From contig JAHEGI010000021.1 of assembly GCA_024639785.1 (NCBI GenBank), forward strand, positions 1 to 64,000: 64,000 bases of DNA. Reading direction: 5' to 3'. The notes under the pieces were generated by a model, which worked only from the letters and a program-made list of their open reading frames with translations, was not told the DNA's origin and searched no databases. Shown here piece after piece: positions 9,728 to 19,176 of the stretch. This DNA is from Cryomorphaceae bacterium. GTDB lineage: Bacteria > Bacteroidota > Bacteroidia > Flavobacteriales > Schleiferiaceae. How positions within the stretch are numbered: the first letter of the stretch is position 1; each line of letters starts with the position of its first letter. The translations under genes were made by a program, and so were the position numbers.

Positions 9728-10361
9728 CTTGCAGTTGAGCAATCATGGCGATGGGATCCGGCGCCTTGAATACCGCATTTCCTGCCACGAGGACATCCGC
9801 ACCCGCAGCCTTTAATGGCGCTGCGTTTTGTGCATTCACTCCTCCGTCAATTTCAATTTTGGCAGTGCTTCCAGCCGCATCAAGCATGGCGCGCAGTTGG
9901 CGAATCTTTTCGAATGTTTGGGGGATAAAGGACTGGCCACCAAAGCCAGGGTTGACGGACATGAGGCAAAACAAATCAGCATCGTGTAGGACTTCAGAAA
10001 GCGCGGAGACCGGCGTATGGGGATTGACCGCTACACCGGCAAGCATGCCTTCTGCGCGAATGGCTTGAAGTGTACGATGCAAGTGGGTAGAGGCTTCCAG
10101 GTGGACCGTGAGTACGGCTGCCCCGGCAGCTTTAAATTCATGGATGTAACGTTCTGGCTGCACGATCATCAAGTGCACATCCAAGGGTTTCTTGGCGTGC
10201 CGATGGATGGCTGCCACGACGGGCAACCCAAAGGAAAGATTCGGAACAAACACCCCATCCATGATGTCCACATGGAACCACGTGGCCTCACTTGCGTTAA
10301 TCATTTCTACATCGCGCTGAAGGTTAGCGAAGTCGGCCGATAAAACAGAAGGGGCAATCAT
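9720..10361 (-). CDS. rpe: Ribulose-phosphate 3-epimerase
   Basis: Rpe interconverts ribulose 5-phosphate and xylulose 5-phosphate in the pentose phosphate pathway. The 213 residues form a TIM barrel with the catalytic and metal-binding segment FHVDIMDGVFVPNLSFG (His30, Asp32, Asp35), the MSVNPGFGGQ phosphate loop and EIDGGVN. The length is normal. It lies directly upstream of tamL and overlaps it, so translation of the two is probably coupled. Confidence 0.96.
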   Translation of the reverse strand: MIAPSVLSADFANLQRDVEMINASEATWFHVDIMDGVFVPNLSFGLPVVAAIHRHAKKPLDVHLMIVQPERYIHEFKAAGAAVLTVHLEASTHLHRTLQAIRAEGMLAGVAVNPHTPVSALSEVLHDADLFCLMSVNPGFGGQSFIPQTFEKIRQLRAMLDAAGSTAKIEIDGGVNAQNAAPLKAAGADVLVAGNAVFKAPDPIAMIAQLQGA

Positions 10362-10378
10362 AGGGTGCGGATTTTTGT

Positions 10379-10386
10379 CAAAATTA
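10379..10386 (-). promoter_or_regulatory. Putative rpe promoter -7 box
   Basis: The minus strand reads TAATTTTG, an exact TAnnTTTG match, 17 nt before the rpe start in the short divergent gap shared with the methyltransferase gene. No well-spaced -33 element is visible. Confidence 0.4.
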
Positions 10387-10411
10387 GGCCCAATTGCCCG
10401 AACTTGCCGCT

Positions 10412-11155
10412 ATGCATTCAAGTCCCCATCCGCTTTCAAAAAATCAACGCAGTGCAGTGCGCGCGTTATGGCGCAAAAAAGGCCGGGAAAACGCCCAACA
10501 ATTTCTCGTGGAAACCCCCAAGGCCATCGCGGAATTCCTGGAAGAGGGTTGGCCCTTGGTCACCCTTTATCGCAGCCCTCAGGGTCCCATGGAGGATCAC
10601 CCCAAAGCGCAAGAAATTACTCCAAGAGAGTTGGCCGAGCTATCTACGCAGGAAAGCCCTCAGGGGGTATTGGCGGTCTTCGGACACAAAGAAATTGCGC
10701 CGCGGTCTGGCGGATGGGTGCTGGTGTTGGATCGGGTTCAAGATCCAGGCAATGTGGGAACATTGTTGAGATTGGCGGATTGGTTTGGCGTGGACTATGT
10801 CGCTCTGCCTCCGGGAACAGCGGAAGTATTCAACCCCAAAGTCATCCAAGGTTCGATGGGCTCATTGGCCCGGGTTCCACTTGTTTATGACGAAGTCGAG
10901 GCCTTGCTTGCTCGATTCGATACCGAAGGGCGTACACTGTATGTCGCGGATCTCGGTGGTTCCACTCCGAGAAACCTACCTCGACAGGCACCGGCCGCCC
11001 TGGTATTAGGCAATGAGGGCCAGGGGCCTGAGCCGCGTTGGAGCGATGCAGCCAAACATATTCTGACCATCGCCAAAGGCGCATCGAGTAAAACGGAAAG
11101 TTTGAATGTGGCCACCGCGGGCGCCATTGCCCTCTATGCCTGCTTGGGGGATTAA
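10412..11155 (+). CDS. SpoU/TrmH-family RNA 2'-O-methyltransferase
   Basis: SpoU-family enzymes methylate ribose 2'-OH groups in tRNA or rRNA with S-adenosylmethionine. The protein (247 residues from ATG 10412; an upstream ATG at 10394 adds six) has an N-terminal substrate-binding domain and a C-terminal SPOUT knot. The SPOUT motifs are VLDRVQDPGNVGTLLRLADW, GSMGSLARVPL, LVLGNEGQG and LNVATAGAIALYA. The target nucleotide cannot be read from sequence. It is divergent from rpe and convergent with porT, only 6 bp apart, with no terminator between. Confidence 0.88.
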   Translation: MHSSPHPLSKNQRSAVRALWRKKGRENAQQFLVETPKAIAEFLEEGWPLVTLYRSPQGPMEDHPKAQEITPRELAELSTQESPQGVLAVFGHKEIAPRSGGWVLVLDRVQDPGNVGTLLRLADWFGVDYVALPPGTAEVFNPKVIQGSMGSLARVPLVYDEVEALLARFDTEGRTLYVADLGGSTPRNLPRQAPAALVLGNEGQGPEPRWSDAAKHILTIAKGASSKTESLNVATAGAIALYACLGD

Positions 11156-11161
11156 CCCTAC

Positions 11162-11848
11162 TTATTCAAAGGTGAAAATCCATGCCAAACTCCGCGTCTG
11201 CACTACGGGGAGGGCCTGGGCGTAGGCCGTGCCATCATTGACGAGCAAATTGCCTTGGCCAAAGGTGGCGCGCAATTGGGGAGATAGCTTGAAATATTCA
11301 AAATAGAGGTCCATTCCCACGGCCACTTCGTAGCCAAATTCCCCGGCTTGTAGTTTAAAAATGCGATCATCGACCACCTTGGCTTTGGAGGCTAGATCCC
11401 ATTGGCCGTATAGACTTCCTAATACATACCAGCGATGGTTGTCGATGCGATCCGTCTTCCATTTGAATTCGAGCGGAAAAATGATAAGCGAAGATTCCAT
11501 GCGGCGTTCAATGGTTTTACGCCGGCCATCACTTGGGTCAATGGCGTCAAAAAAGAGCCGACGTTCACCCGCTGCGTAGGTGGGAACGAAACGGAGATCC
11601 ATATTCTCATTCATGCGCACATTGCTCACGATACCGACGACGTAGCCTAATTGCGGACCTGTTTCTACGCCAAAAACGGTACTCGGCCAGGCAGTGCCTG
11701 GGCGGTAACTGAAGTCCATTTGGCTCGTTCCTAGGATAAATCCAAAATGGACCGGCTTTTGGTCATACCTCGGCAAATTCAAACTCTGACCCTGGGCCAT
11801 GAGAAGGCTTGGGAGCAGGAGGGCAAGGAAGGTAATCCGTAGGCGCAT
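11162..11848 (-). CDS. porT: Type IX secretion system protein PorT
   Basis: PorT (SprT in Flavobacterium) is an outer-membrane beta-barrel protein needed for T9SS export. The 228-residue protein from ATG 11848 has a signal peptide (FLALLLPSLLMAQ) followed by the family N-terminal block NLPRYDQKPVHFGFILG and alternating barrel strands to the terminal WIFTFE. The frame runs 20 codons further into ubiE, but the signal peptide fixes the start. Location directly behind ubiE/menG is a known Flavobacteriales arrangement. It fits with the T9SS cargo protein at 59.2-61.9 kb. Confidence 0.88.
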   Translation of the reverse strand: MRLRITFLALLLPSLLMAQGQSLNLPRYDQKPVHFGFILGTSQMDFSYRPGTAWPSTVFGVETGPQLGYVVGIVSNVRMNENMDLRFVPTYAAGERRLFFDAIDPSDGRRKTIERRMESSLIIFPLEFKWKTDRIDNHRWYVLGSLYGQWDLASKAKVVDDRIFKLQAGEFGYEVAVGMDLYFEYFKLSPQLRATFGQGNLLVNDGTAYAQALPVVQTRSLAWIFTFE

Positions 11849-11861
11849 GGAGAAATAACGC

Positions 11862-12599
11862 TTAGACCTCAACTTCCGTATGGGCCACATACAAACTGGC
11901 AATGCCAAAGGTTAAGGGGCGAATACTGACATGACTGAAGCCCGCATCCTTGAGTTTCTTCGCAAATGCTTCGCCATAAGGAAAGGCCTCTACGCTTGCG
12001 GGGAGGTAGGTGTAGGCTGCAGCGTCTTTGGATACCCACTTGCCAATGGTAGGCAGGATGTGTTTGAAATAGAAGAAATACAAGGGCCGAAAGGGAAAAT
12101 GCTCGGGTTGGGAGAATTCTAATACAGCCAAGTGTCCTCCGGGTCGAAGCACGCGCTTCATGTCGACTAAACCTTTTTCGAGGTGTTCGAAATTTCGTAC
12201 CCCAAAAGCCACGGTGACGGCATCAAAGGATGCATCTTCAAATGGCAAAGATTCGCCATCTCCCAAGTGCAATGGAATGTGGGGGTCAAGTCCACGTCGG
12301 GTAATTTTTTCGCGGCCAACCTCGAGCATGCCAGCGCTAATGTCCACTCCTTCGACCTGGCTTCCTTGAATGCCCCGATGGAGCGCAATGGCCAAGTCTC
12401 CCGTGCCGGTGGCCACGTCCAGGACTTTTTTTGCGCCCGTTTTGCGAACTGCAGCGACCGTGATCTTGCGCCAAATCACGTCAATCCCCAAGGAGAGCGT
12501 TCGGTTGAGCACATCATAACGCTTTGAAATCGCGTTGAACATACTAGCGACTTGCTCCTTTTTGGAGCCATCTGAGCTATACGGTTTTACGGGGTCCAT
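11862..12599 (-). CDS. ubiE: Demethylmenaquinone methyltransferase (UbiE/MenG)
   Basis: This SAM-dependent enzyme makes the last C-methylation in menaquinone synthesis, the respiratory quinone of most Bacteroidota. The 245 residues contain the family start MFNAISKRYDVLNRTLSLGID, the SAM-binding loop VLDVATGTGDLAIAL (about 61-75), and the UbiE signatures VAFGVRNFEHLEKGL and VLEFSQP. Length is typical. It lies 9 bp after trkH and 13 bp before porT on the same strand. Confidence 0.95.
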   Translation of the reverse strand: MDPVKPYSSDGSKKEQVASMFNAISKRYDVLNRTLSLGIDVIWRKITVAAVRKTGAKKVLDVATGTGDLAIALHRGIQGSQVEGVDISAGMLEVGREKITRRGLDPHIPLHLGDGESLPFEDASFDAVTVAFGVRNFEHLEKGLVDMKRVLRPGGHLAVLEFSQPEHFPFRPLYFFYFKHILPTIGKWVSKDAAAYTYLPASVEAFPYGEAFAKKLKDAGFSHVSIRPLTFGIASLYVAHTEVEV

Positions 12600-12608
12600 G
12601 GGCGGGGT

Positions 12609-14438
12609 TTATCCTACCTGCACGTTGGCTTTCGGGTAGGTGTAATCGTGTGATTCTTTCTTGCGACTGGTCAATGCGAAGGCCAAAGTTACGGTCCCTA
12701 CACGCCCTACTAACATAGAAAGCATCAAGATGGTTTGCCCACTGGTACTTAATTCACTGGTAATCCCTGTAGAAAGCCCAACGGTACAAAAGGCGCTCAC
12801 TTCTTCAAAAGCCAATCGGGCGAGACCCAAATGTCCGTCGGTCACGCTGAGTAAGAAGATGCCCAAGAGGATGGAGCTGGCCGAAAATAGAAAAGCGCTC
12901 ATCGCCAGGTTCAACAACTCTACGGGGATGGTGGAGTGGAACAGCTCCACGCGTTTGCGACCTCGGATCGTAGCCATCGCATTCACAAAGACCAAGGTAA
13001 AGGTGGAGGTCTTGATCCCTCCAGCCGTGGATCCCGAGGAACCACCGATGAACATGAAGACGATTAGGATTAGGAGCGTCGGCAAAGCGACCGCGCCGAA
13101 ATCCACGGTGTTGAATCCTGCGGTTCGCGTGGTAACAGACTGGAAAAAGGCGGTCAACATCCGGTGGCCGTGATCCATCCCACGTAGGGTGCTATTCCAT
13201 TCAAGCATCCCATAGATCAATGCGCCTAAAGGAACGAGAATTAATGCGGCATAAACGGCAATTTTGGTATTGACATTGAGGTGAATCCACGGGTTCTTGC
13301 GTCTCGCGGCATAGGCCTGTGTCGAGAATAAATCATGAATGGTTGTAAAGCCTAGTCCGCCAAGAATAATGGTGAAAGAAATGATGATCACCAAGGGGAT
13401 GTTGTGTGCTAGGGCAGGGTGGGCCATGCCTTCAGAAAACAAGCTAAATCCGGCATTGTTGAATGCACTCACGGCGTGGAAAACACTATAAAAAATGCGA
13501 TCGCCCAAATGGGCAAAGGCGAAGTCTCCCCATGAAAAGAACAGGAGGATCGCCGCCGCGAATTCAAAGAAGAAGGAAAAACGGAAAATTTCGCGAATCA
13601 AATCGACCGAACCTTCGAGGCTGTCACTTCCATAGTTGGTTTGGAGAAGGCTTTTGTAGCGCGTGCCCAAAGCGGGATTGGCGAGCATCGCAAAAATGCT
13701 GGCAAAGGCAATAAAGTTCAGGCCCCCAAGTTGGATCAAAAAGAGCAAAACAAATTTGCCCTTAAAACTCAAAACGGTGGAAATGTCAATGATGTTAAGT
13801 CCCGTGACGGATACGGCCGAAACCGAAGTGAAAAGGGCTTCTTTTATGCTTAAACCCTCCCCGGATTTGGTCATTTCAGGCATCCAAAGCAATCCGGCGC
13901 CCACCACCATCAACAGAATGAAGCTTGTTACGAGCAATGCAGGTGGACTCACTTTGAGCATAGGAAGAAGTCGGCTGGCTTTTCCTATTTCTAAAGCGAC
14001 GAAGAGCAGGAAGTAGGCCTGTACAAAGACCATGAAAAAGGCATCCAATTGCTCAAGTCCAAGGTAGCCTCCTAACGTGGAAAGGATTTCAATACCAAAG
14101 ATGTTGAACGACAAAATATTGACGACCATGTAGAGCATCAATAATCCTTCCCATCGCGAATCTTTGAGATATTGAAAGGGGGAGAAGGAGTAAAAGAACT
14201 CCACGACATATTTGATGATGTAAAATCCAATGGTCCCCTTGAGGATAATATCAACCCAAAGTTTCTGATCCTCATGTAGGTTAAAGCCATGGCTCAAAAG
14301 CAAGGAGATCACCGCCGCCACCGACAAGGGAACACTGGTGTATCGCAGGAAGCGAATAGCCGGTATTTTGCTGTCATAAATGCGAAGGTTCACCCATTCG
14401 CGAATTCGGTTGACCGTGTGCCGACGGGAGTTTTTCAT
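12609..14438 (-). CDS. TrkH/KtrB-family potassium uptake membrane subunit
   Basis: This integral membrane protein carries K+ through a pore built from four glycine-containing loops. The 609 residues include many hydrophobic segments and family pore motifs such as SAVSVTGLNII, TTRTAGFNTVDFG, GGSSGSTAGGIKTSTF and STGITSELST. The N-terminal 150 residues add extra helices, as seen in several Bacteroidota TrkH proteins. No TrkA/KtrA-type regulatory gene is adjacent. Its ATG overlaps the aminotransferase stop by 4 bp, so it is coupled to that gene. Confidence 0.92.
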   Translation of the reverse strand: MKNSRRHTVNRIREWVNLRIYDSKIPAIRFLRYTSVPLSVAAVISLLLSHGFNLHEDQKLWVDIILKGTIGFYIIKYVVEFFYSFSPFQYLKDSRWEGLLMLYMVVNILSFNIFGIEILSTLGGYLGLEQLDAFFMVFVQAYFLLFVALEIGKASRLLPMLKVSPPALLVTSFILLMVVGAGLLWMPEMTKSGEGLSIKEALFTSVSAVSVTGLNIIDISTVLSFKGKFVLLFLIQLGGLNFIAFASIFAMLANPALGTRYKSLLQTNYGSDSLEGSVDLIREIFRFSFFFEFAAAILLFFSWGDFAFAHLGDRIFYSVFHAVSAFNNAGFSLFSEGMAHPALAHNIPLVIIISFTIILGGLGFTTIHDLFSTQAYAARRKNPWIHLNVNTKIAVYAALILVPLGALIYGMLEWNSTLRGMDHGHRMLTAFFQSVTTRTAGFNTVDFGAVALPTLLILIVFMFIGGSSGSTAGGIKTSTFTLVFVNAMATIRGRKRVELFHSTIPVELLNLAMSAFLFSASSILLGIFLLSVTDGHLGLARLAFEEVSAFCTVGLSTGITSELSTSGQTILMLSMLVGRVGTVTLAFALTSRKKESHDYTYPKANVQVG

Positions 14439-15619
14439 GAATTGCTATTCAGTCCGTTTAAGGTACGGACAATTCGCTCGGCAGCCTTGCGCAAATCCTC
14501 CTCAGACGCCGCGTAACTGAATCGAATATAGCCATCTAGGCCAAAGGCTTCACCAGGGACGGCCGCGACACCACCTTCTAGAAGTGCCATGCATAAATCC
14601 AATGCACTTGGGTGTGAGGGGCTCAGATAGGCCGAAGCATCAACGAAGAGGTAAAAGGCGCCTTCAGGCGCTTTGACAATGAGTTTGTCTGCCGCACGAA
14701 GTGCCTCGGCAAGTAAGCTGCGTCGGCGCGTAAAGGCCTCCACCATGTATTGCACAGGCTCAGGCCCAGCCAAAACAGCTGCGATGGCTGCCCGTTGGGC
14801 GATACTTGAGGTGCCACTCGTTATTTGGCTTTGAATCTTTTCACATGCTTTCGCCAAGGCCGGTGGGGCACCCATGAAGCCCAAACGCCATCCGGTCATG
14901 GCAAACCCTTTGGACAATCCATTGACCGTAGCCGTGCGTTCCCACATGCCTTCGAGGCTGGCCATGCTTACATGCTGGACCCCGTAGTGGATGTATTCGT
15001 AGATCTCGTCACTGATGACCCAAACCTGGGGATGCTCTCGAAGGACCACCGCCAGGGCCTCCAGTTCCTCTCGGCTGTACATCGCTCCACTTGGGTTGTT
15101 GGGGCTCGAAAAGATGAGAAGTTTAGTTTTATCCGAAATTGATGCGCGCAATTGCTCTGCGGTGATTTTGAAATCCTGTTCAATTCCTGCTTTTGGACTA
15201 ATCACCGTGCCGCCGACAAATTCGGCTAAGTCGGCATAGGACACCCAATAGGGAGCCGGAATAATCACTTCATCGCCAGGATTGACTAGGGCCATCATCA
15301 GATTTGCGATGGACTGTTTCGCTCCCGTGCTGACAATAATTTCATCGGGGCGGTAGCTGAGCCCGTTATCGCGAGCAAATTTTTGACAGATGGCAGCACG
15401 TAAATCGGCATAGCCAGGCACCGGCATATAGTGGGAGAAATTCTTCTCAATTCCTTCAATGCCAGCTATTTTGGCAAAATCCGGGCTGTCAAAATCTGGC
15501 TCCCCCAAACTAAGGCTGATAATGTCATGGCCGGCCTCTTGGAGTGCACGGCTTTTCTTGGTCATTTCAATGGTCATGGGCAGAGCCAAGGACTGCACGC
15601 GCTGGGATAGAAAAAGCAT
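14435..15619 (-). CDS. Class I/II PLP aminotransferase, aspartate aminotransferase-like
   Basis: Fold-type I aminotransferase, probably exchanging amino groups between aspartate and 2-oxoglutarate. The 394 residues carry the PLP-contacting VSTGAKQSI and SSPNNPSGAM segments, the Schiff-base Lys237 in NGLSKGFAMTGWRLG, and a C-terminal substrate-binding Arg in IRFSYA. The ATG at 15619 lies three bases after a TACTTTTG -7 box, which argues against the in-frame TTG two codons earlier. It heads the run with trkH, ubiE and porT. Substrate preference cannot be fixed from sequence. Confidence 0.92.
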   Translation of the reverse strand: MLFLSQRVQSLALPMTIEMTKKSRALQEAGHDIISLSLGEPDFDSPDFAKIAGIEGIEKNFSHYMPVPGYADLRAAICQKFARDNGLSYRPDEIIVSTGAKQSIANLMMALVNPGDEVIIPAPYWVSYADLAEFVGGTVISPKAGIEQDFKITAEQLRASISDKTKLLIFSSPNNPSGAMYSREELEALAVVLREHPQVWVISDEIYEYIHYGVQHVSMASLEGMWERTATVNGLSKGFAMTGWRLGFMGAPPALAKACEKIQSQITSGTSSIAQRAAIAAVLAGPEPVQYMVEAFTRRRSLLAEALRAADKLIVKAPEGAFYLFVDASAYLSPSHPSALDLCMALLEGGVAAVPGEAFGLDGYIRFSYAASEEDLRKAAERIVRTLNGLNSNS

Positions 15620-15622
15620 CCT

Positions 15623-15630
15623 CAAAAGTA
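15623..15630 (-). promoter_or_regulatory. Putative aminotransferase promoter -7 box, 3 nt from the ATG
   Basis: The minus strand reads TACTTTTG followed by AGG and the ATG. This exact TAnnTTTG match would place the transcription start at or next to the start codon, giving a leaderless or nearly leaderless mRNA. The usual -33 TTG is not seen. Confidence 0.45.
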
Positions 15631-15662
15631 TGAATTGCCGGCAAATGCCCGATATTTGTCCT

Positions 15663-16184
15663 ATGGATGTTTTCTACGATACACTTCGCACCATTTTCCC
15701 CTCAATCCTGATCTTGATTGTGGTGTATTTAATGATGTCAAGCTTTTTAGATAACGAAGACAAGCGACGCCGTAGCGAGCGCTTAGCGGCTTCTCAAAAG
15801 CAATCACTCCCCATCCGCATGCAAGCCTACGAGCGGCTCGCCCTGCTTTTGGAGCGTATCAGTCCAAATTCATTAATCCTGCGGGTCAAAGCAGGAAAGT
15901 TGACGAAGTCCGAATATCTCATTCTGCTGCAACAGTCGATTCGAAGTGAATACGAACACAATCTATCCCAGCAGGTGTATGTTTCTGAGCATGTCTGGGA
16001 AATGGTCTCTACGGCCAAGTCAGCGATGGTGTCTCTGATTAACACGGTGGCCGCAGATTTGGATCATGAAGCAACCGGAGCAGAGCTGAGCAAAGCGATC
16101 CTTACTCGTGCGATGGACATGGAAACGTTGCCTACCCGGACCGCCCTAGCGGTTCTTCGCCGCGAGATGGCGCAAGAATTCTAA
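15663..16184 (+). CDS. Small single-pass membrane protein, function unknown
   Basis: The 173-residue protein from ATG 15663 has one N-terminal membrane segment (IFPSILILIVVYLMMSSFL, about residues 11-29). A positively charged stretch and a mostly helical cytoplasmic region follow (about 40-170, for example YERLALLLERISP). The frame is open far upstream, but that part is the shadow of the aminotransferase gene. Similar one-helix proteins occur next to meaB in other Bacteroidota, as I recall; I know no function. Its 3' end overlaps the convergent meaB gene by 39 bp. Confidence 0.82.
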   Translation: MDVFYDTLRTIFPSILILIVVYLMMSSFLDNEDKRRRSERLAASQKQSLPIRMQAYERLALLLERISPNSLILRVKAGKLTKSEYLILLQQSIRSEYEHNLSQQVYVSEHVWEMVSTAKSAMVSLINTVAADLDHEATGAELSKAILTRAMDMETLPTRTALAVLRREMAQEF

Positions 16185-17162
16185 GGCACCTTCAGCCGGC
16201 GAGAGTTCGCCCGAGATCACCTTGTTTCGAATGGGTTGCCAGTGGTCGTCTTGGGTGAGGCTCCACTGCCAAAGGCCCAGATGGACCAATTCCTGAAGTC
16301 TTTTTTCACGCTGTTGAGCCCGTCGCTCCTGCGTTCTTCCGGTTCCGATGCCCCAGCGCATTCCGCGATCTAAGGCCTCCCAAAGACCGGACATGCCGTC
16401 CTTCGTTGTGGCGGATCCAACGAGCACTTCTACCACATAATCATCTTCGCGATGAAACAGACCGAGGGCCTGCTTGAGTTGGTTAGCGGCTAGCTTTGCG
16501 GCGGGAATCCGATCCCCATCGGCTTTGTTGACCCAAAGGAGATCAGCGGCCTCCATGACGCCTCGTTTTAGCCCTTGAACTTCGTCTCCGGCACCTGGTA
16601 AGGCGATGAGTAAGGTGAGGTCCACAACATTTTGTACCGAAGTTTCATTTTGACCGACGCCTACGGTCTCAATGATGATCCGTCGATACCCAGCCGCTTC
16701 AAATAAGGCGATGACTTCTGGGCTATGTCGGTGGATCCCACCGAGGGCTCCAGCTGAAGGACTGGGCCGAATGAAGGCCTCCTCGCGCTTACTCAGCTGC
16801 TCCATACGGGTTTTATCGCCCAGAATACTGCCGAAGTGTTGGCTGCTACTTGGATCAATCGCTAAGACAGCCACTTTTTCTCCCTGATCAATCCAATGTT
16901 GTCCAAGGGCTTCAATCAAAGTGCTTTTGCCGGCGCCTGGATTTCCAGTTATGCCTAGTCGGAAACTTGGTTCGGCCGGAGGGTCTTGGGTGAAACGACT
17001 CAGCAGCATCGCCGCCAAGCTGCGATCTTCAACATGTTCACTTTCCACCAAGGTGATGGCTTGGGCAAGTGCTTGACGATTTCCATTCCGAACGCCCGCT
17101 TCGAGCGCAGCCATATCCACCTGCTGTTTGGCCTGTCCGGGAAAGTGCGGATTAATGGCCAT
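16146..17162 (-). CDS. meaB: Methylmalonyl-CoA mutase-associated GTPase MeaB
   Basis: MeaB is a G3E-family P-loop GTPase that loads and protects the adenosylcobalamin cofactor of methylmalonyl-CoA mutase. From ATG 17162 the protein is 338 residues, the normal length. It has the Walker [13 protein letters not shown] (70-81), a VLAIDPSS switch region, the [11 protein letters not shown] segment and the WVNKADGD base-recognition motif. The frame extends 45 codons into the mutase gene but the family start is MAINPHFPG. It overlaps the mutase stop by 11 bp, as expected for a partner protein. Confidence 0.95.
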   Translation of the reverse strand: MAINPHFPGQAKQQVDMAALEAGVRNGNRQALAQAITLVESEHVEDRSLAAMLLSRFTQDPPAEPSFRLGITGNPGAGKSTLIEALGQHWIDQGEKVAVLAIDPSSSQHFGSILGDKTRMEQLSKREEAFIRPSPSAGALGGIHRHSPEVIALFEAAGYRRIIIETVGVGQNETSVQNVVDLTLLIALPGAGDEVQGLKRGVMEAADLLWVNKADGDRIPAAKLAANQLKQALGLFHREDDYVVEVLVGSATTKDGMSGLWEALDRGMRWGIGTGRTQERRAQQREKRLQELVHLGLWQWSLTQDDHWQPIRNKVISGELSPAEGALEFLRHLAAKNR

Positions 17163-19176
17163 GGGAGGGATACCGGTGCTGAATATATTGCTCGAGAAGG
17201 TGCTGGGCAGACTCCGCGATTGGACTACCTGGTCCAAAAATCCCGGCAACCCCGAGGTCAAATAGTCCAGCATAGTCTGCTTTGGGGATGACACCACCCA
17301 CCACGACGAGAATATCTGAACGACCGAGATTTTTCAGGGCTTCCATGAGCTGCGGAACCAAGGTCTTATGCCCTGCGGCCAGGGAACTCACGCCCACCCA
17401 GTGGACGTCGTTTTCGACGGCTTGCTGCGCGGTTTCTTCCGGCGTTTGGAACAAGGGTCCTAAATCCACGTCAAAGCCCAGATCCGCAAAGCTGCTGGCT
17501 ACGACTTTAGCGCCGCGGTCATGTCCATCTTGCCCCATTTTGGCGACTAAGATGCGTGGACGACGCCCTTCTTTGCTGGCAAACTCGTTAGCCAAGGCAC
17601 GGGCCTTCGCAAAGCTTGGTTCGGATGCATTTTCACGTTTGTACACGCCACTTATGAGTTGATTAGACGCTTGATAGCGCCCAAAGACTTCCTCCAAGGT
17701 AAAGCTGATTTCGCCTAGGGTGGCGCGCACTCGGGCAGCTTCGACGGCCGCTTGGAGCAAATTGCCGGACCCCGTGGCGGCTTCCTTCAGTTGCCGAAGT
17801 GCCTGATTGACCGCCGCTTCGTCGCGCTGGGCACGTAGGTCGGCCAATCGTTGAATCTGGGACTCGCGGACGGCTTGGTTGTCCACCTCCCGCACGTCAA
17901 AGGCCTCCGCGTCCTCTTCGCCCGCTTGGAAGGCATTGACCCCGACGAGCACATCTTTGCCGCGGTCGAGGCGGGCTTGCTTTTGGGCAGCCGCTTCCTC
18001 GATGCGCAGTTTGGGAATGCCTTTTTCCAAGGCCTTCGCCATGCCGCCAAGGTCTTCAATTTCTTGAATGAGCGTCCAGGCTTCTTCGAGCAAGGCGGCC
18101 GTCCGCTTTTCCACTTCCTGGCTGCCGCCAAAAGGATCGACAAAGCGGGTAATGCCACTTTTCTGCTGCAGGTAGAGCTGTGTCTCGCGGGCGATTCGGG
18201 CCGAATAATCCGTCGGCAAGGCGATAGCCTCGTCCAAGGCATTCGTATGCAAGGACTGCGTGCCCCCTAACACCGCCGCCATCGCTTCCACGGCGGTACG
18301 GGTGACGTTGTTGTAGGGTTTCTGCTCGGTCAAGGACCAGCCACTGGTCTGGCAATGCGTTCGCAGGGCGCGGCTCTTGGGGTTCTGGGGGTTAAAGCTG
18401 CCTACAATGCGATCCCAGAGCACGCGGGCGGCGCGCATTTTGGCAATTTCCGTGAAGAAATCCATGCCAATACCCCAGAAAAAACTTAGTCGCGGCGCGA
18501 AATCGTCGATGTCTAAGCCATTGGCCACTCCCGTGCGGAGGTATTCCCAGCCGTCGGCCAAGGTGTAGGCCAATTCAATGGCGGCGGTGGCGCCCGCTTC
18601 CTGCATGTGGTAGCCGGAGATGGAAATGCTGTTGAAGCGCGGCATGTGCGCACTGGTAAATTGAAAGATGTCCGCAATCAGGCGCATGCTTGGGGCAGGC
18701 GGGTAGATGTAGGTGTTGCGGACCATGAATTCCTTCAGAATATCGTTTTGGATGGTTCCGGTCAGGTCGGAAAGCGCGACGCCCTGCTCCTCAGCGGCCA
18801 CGATGTAAAAAGCCAAAATGGGCAAGACGGCCCCGTTCATGGTCATGGAAACCGACATCTTTTCAAGCGGAATGCCTTCAAAGAGGCGCTTCATGTCCTC
18901 CACACTGTCGATGGCCACGCCGGCCTTTCCCACATCGCCCTGAACGCGTGGATGATCGCTATCGTATCCACGGTGGGTGGCGAGGTCAAAGGCAATGCTG
19001 AGGCCCATTTGCCCCGCTGCCAGATTGGCGCGGTAGAAGGCATTGGACTCTTCGGCGGTTGAAAATCCGGCATACTGCCGAATGGTCCACGGCCGCTGGC
19101 TGTACATGCTGGGGTAGGGGCCGCGGAGATAGGGCGCTACGCCGGCCGCGTCTTGTTCATGCGGGAAGCGGGTCAT
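17152..19176 (-). CDS. Methylmalonyl-CoA mutase, large (catalytic) subunit
   Basis: This subunit interconverts methylmalonyl-CoA and succinyl-CoA with adenosylcobalamin, linking propionyl-CoA to the TCA cycle. The 674 residues contain the TIM-barrel catalytic domain, with RGPYPSMY and [15 protein letters not shown]-type motifs. The C-terminal B12-binding domain carries the base-off motif GQDGHDRG, whose cobalt-ligand histidine is about residue 552. The ATG at 19176 overlaps the small-subunit stop by 4 bp. A spacer of about 100 mostly charged residues (roughly 370-470) joins the domains. Gene symbols mutB and scpA are both in use for this enzyme. Confidence 0.95.
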   Translation of the reverse strand: MTRFPHEQDAAGVAPYLRGPYPSMYSQRPWTIRQYAGFSTAEESNAFYRANLAAGQMGLSIAFDLATHRGYDSDHPRVQGDVGKAGVAIDSVEDMKRLFEGIPLEKMSVSMTMNGAVLPILAFYIVAAEEQGVALSDLTGTIQNDILKEFMVRNTYIYPPAPSMRLIADIFQFTSAHMPRFNSISISGYHMQEAGATAAIELAYTLADGWEYLRTGVANGLDIDDFAPRLSFFWGIGMDFFTEIAKMRAARVLWDRIVGSFNPQNPKSRALRTHCQTSGWSLTEQKPYNNVTRTAVEAMAAVLGGTQSLHTNALDEAIALPTDYSARIARETQLYLQQKSGITRFVDPFGGSQEVEKRTAALLEEAWTLIQEIEDLGGMAKALEKGIPKLRIEEAAAQKQARLDRGKDVLVGVNAFQAGEEDAEAFDVREVDNQAVRESQIQRLADLRAQRDEAAVNQALRQLKEAATGSGNLLQAAVEAARVRATLGEISFTLEEVFGRYQASNQLISGVYKRENASEPSFAKARALANEFASKEGRRPRILVAKMGQDGHDRGAKVVASSFADLGFDVDLGPLFQTPEETAQQAVENDVHWVGVSSLAAGHKTLVPQLMEALKNLGRSDILVVVGGVIPKADYAGLFDLGVAGIFGPGSPIAESAQHLLEQYIQHRYPSHGH

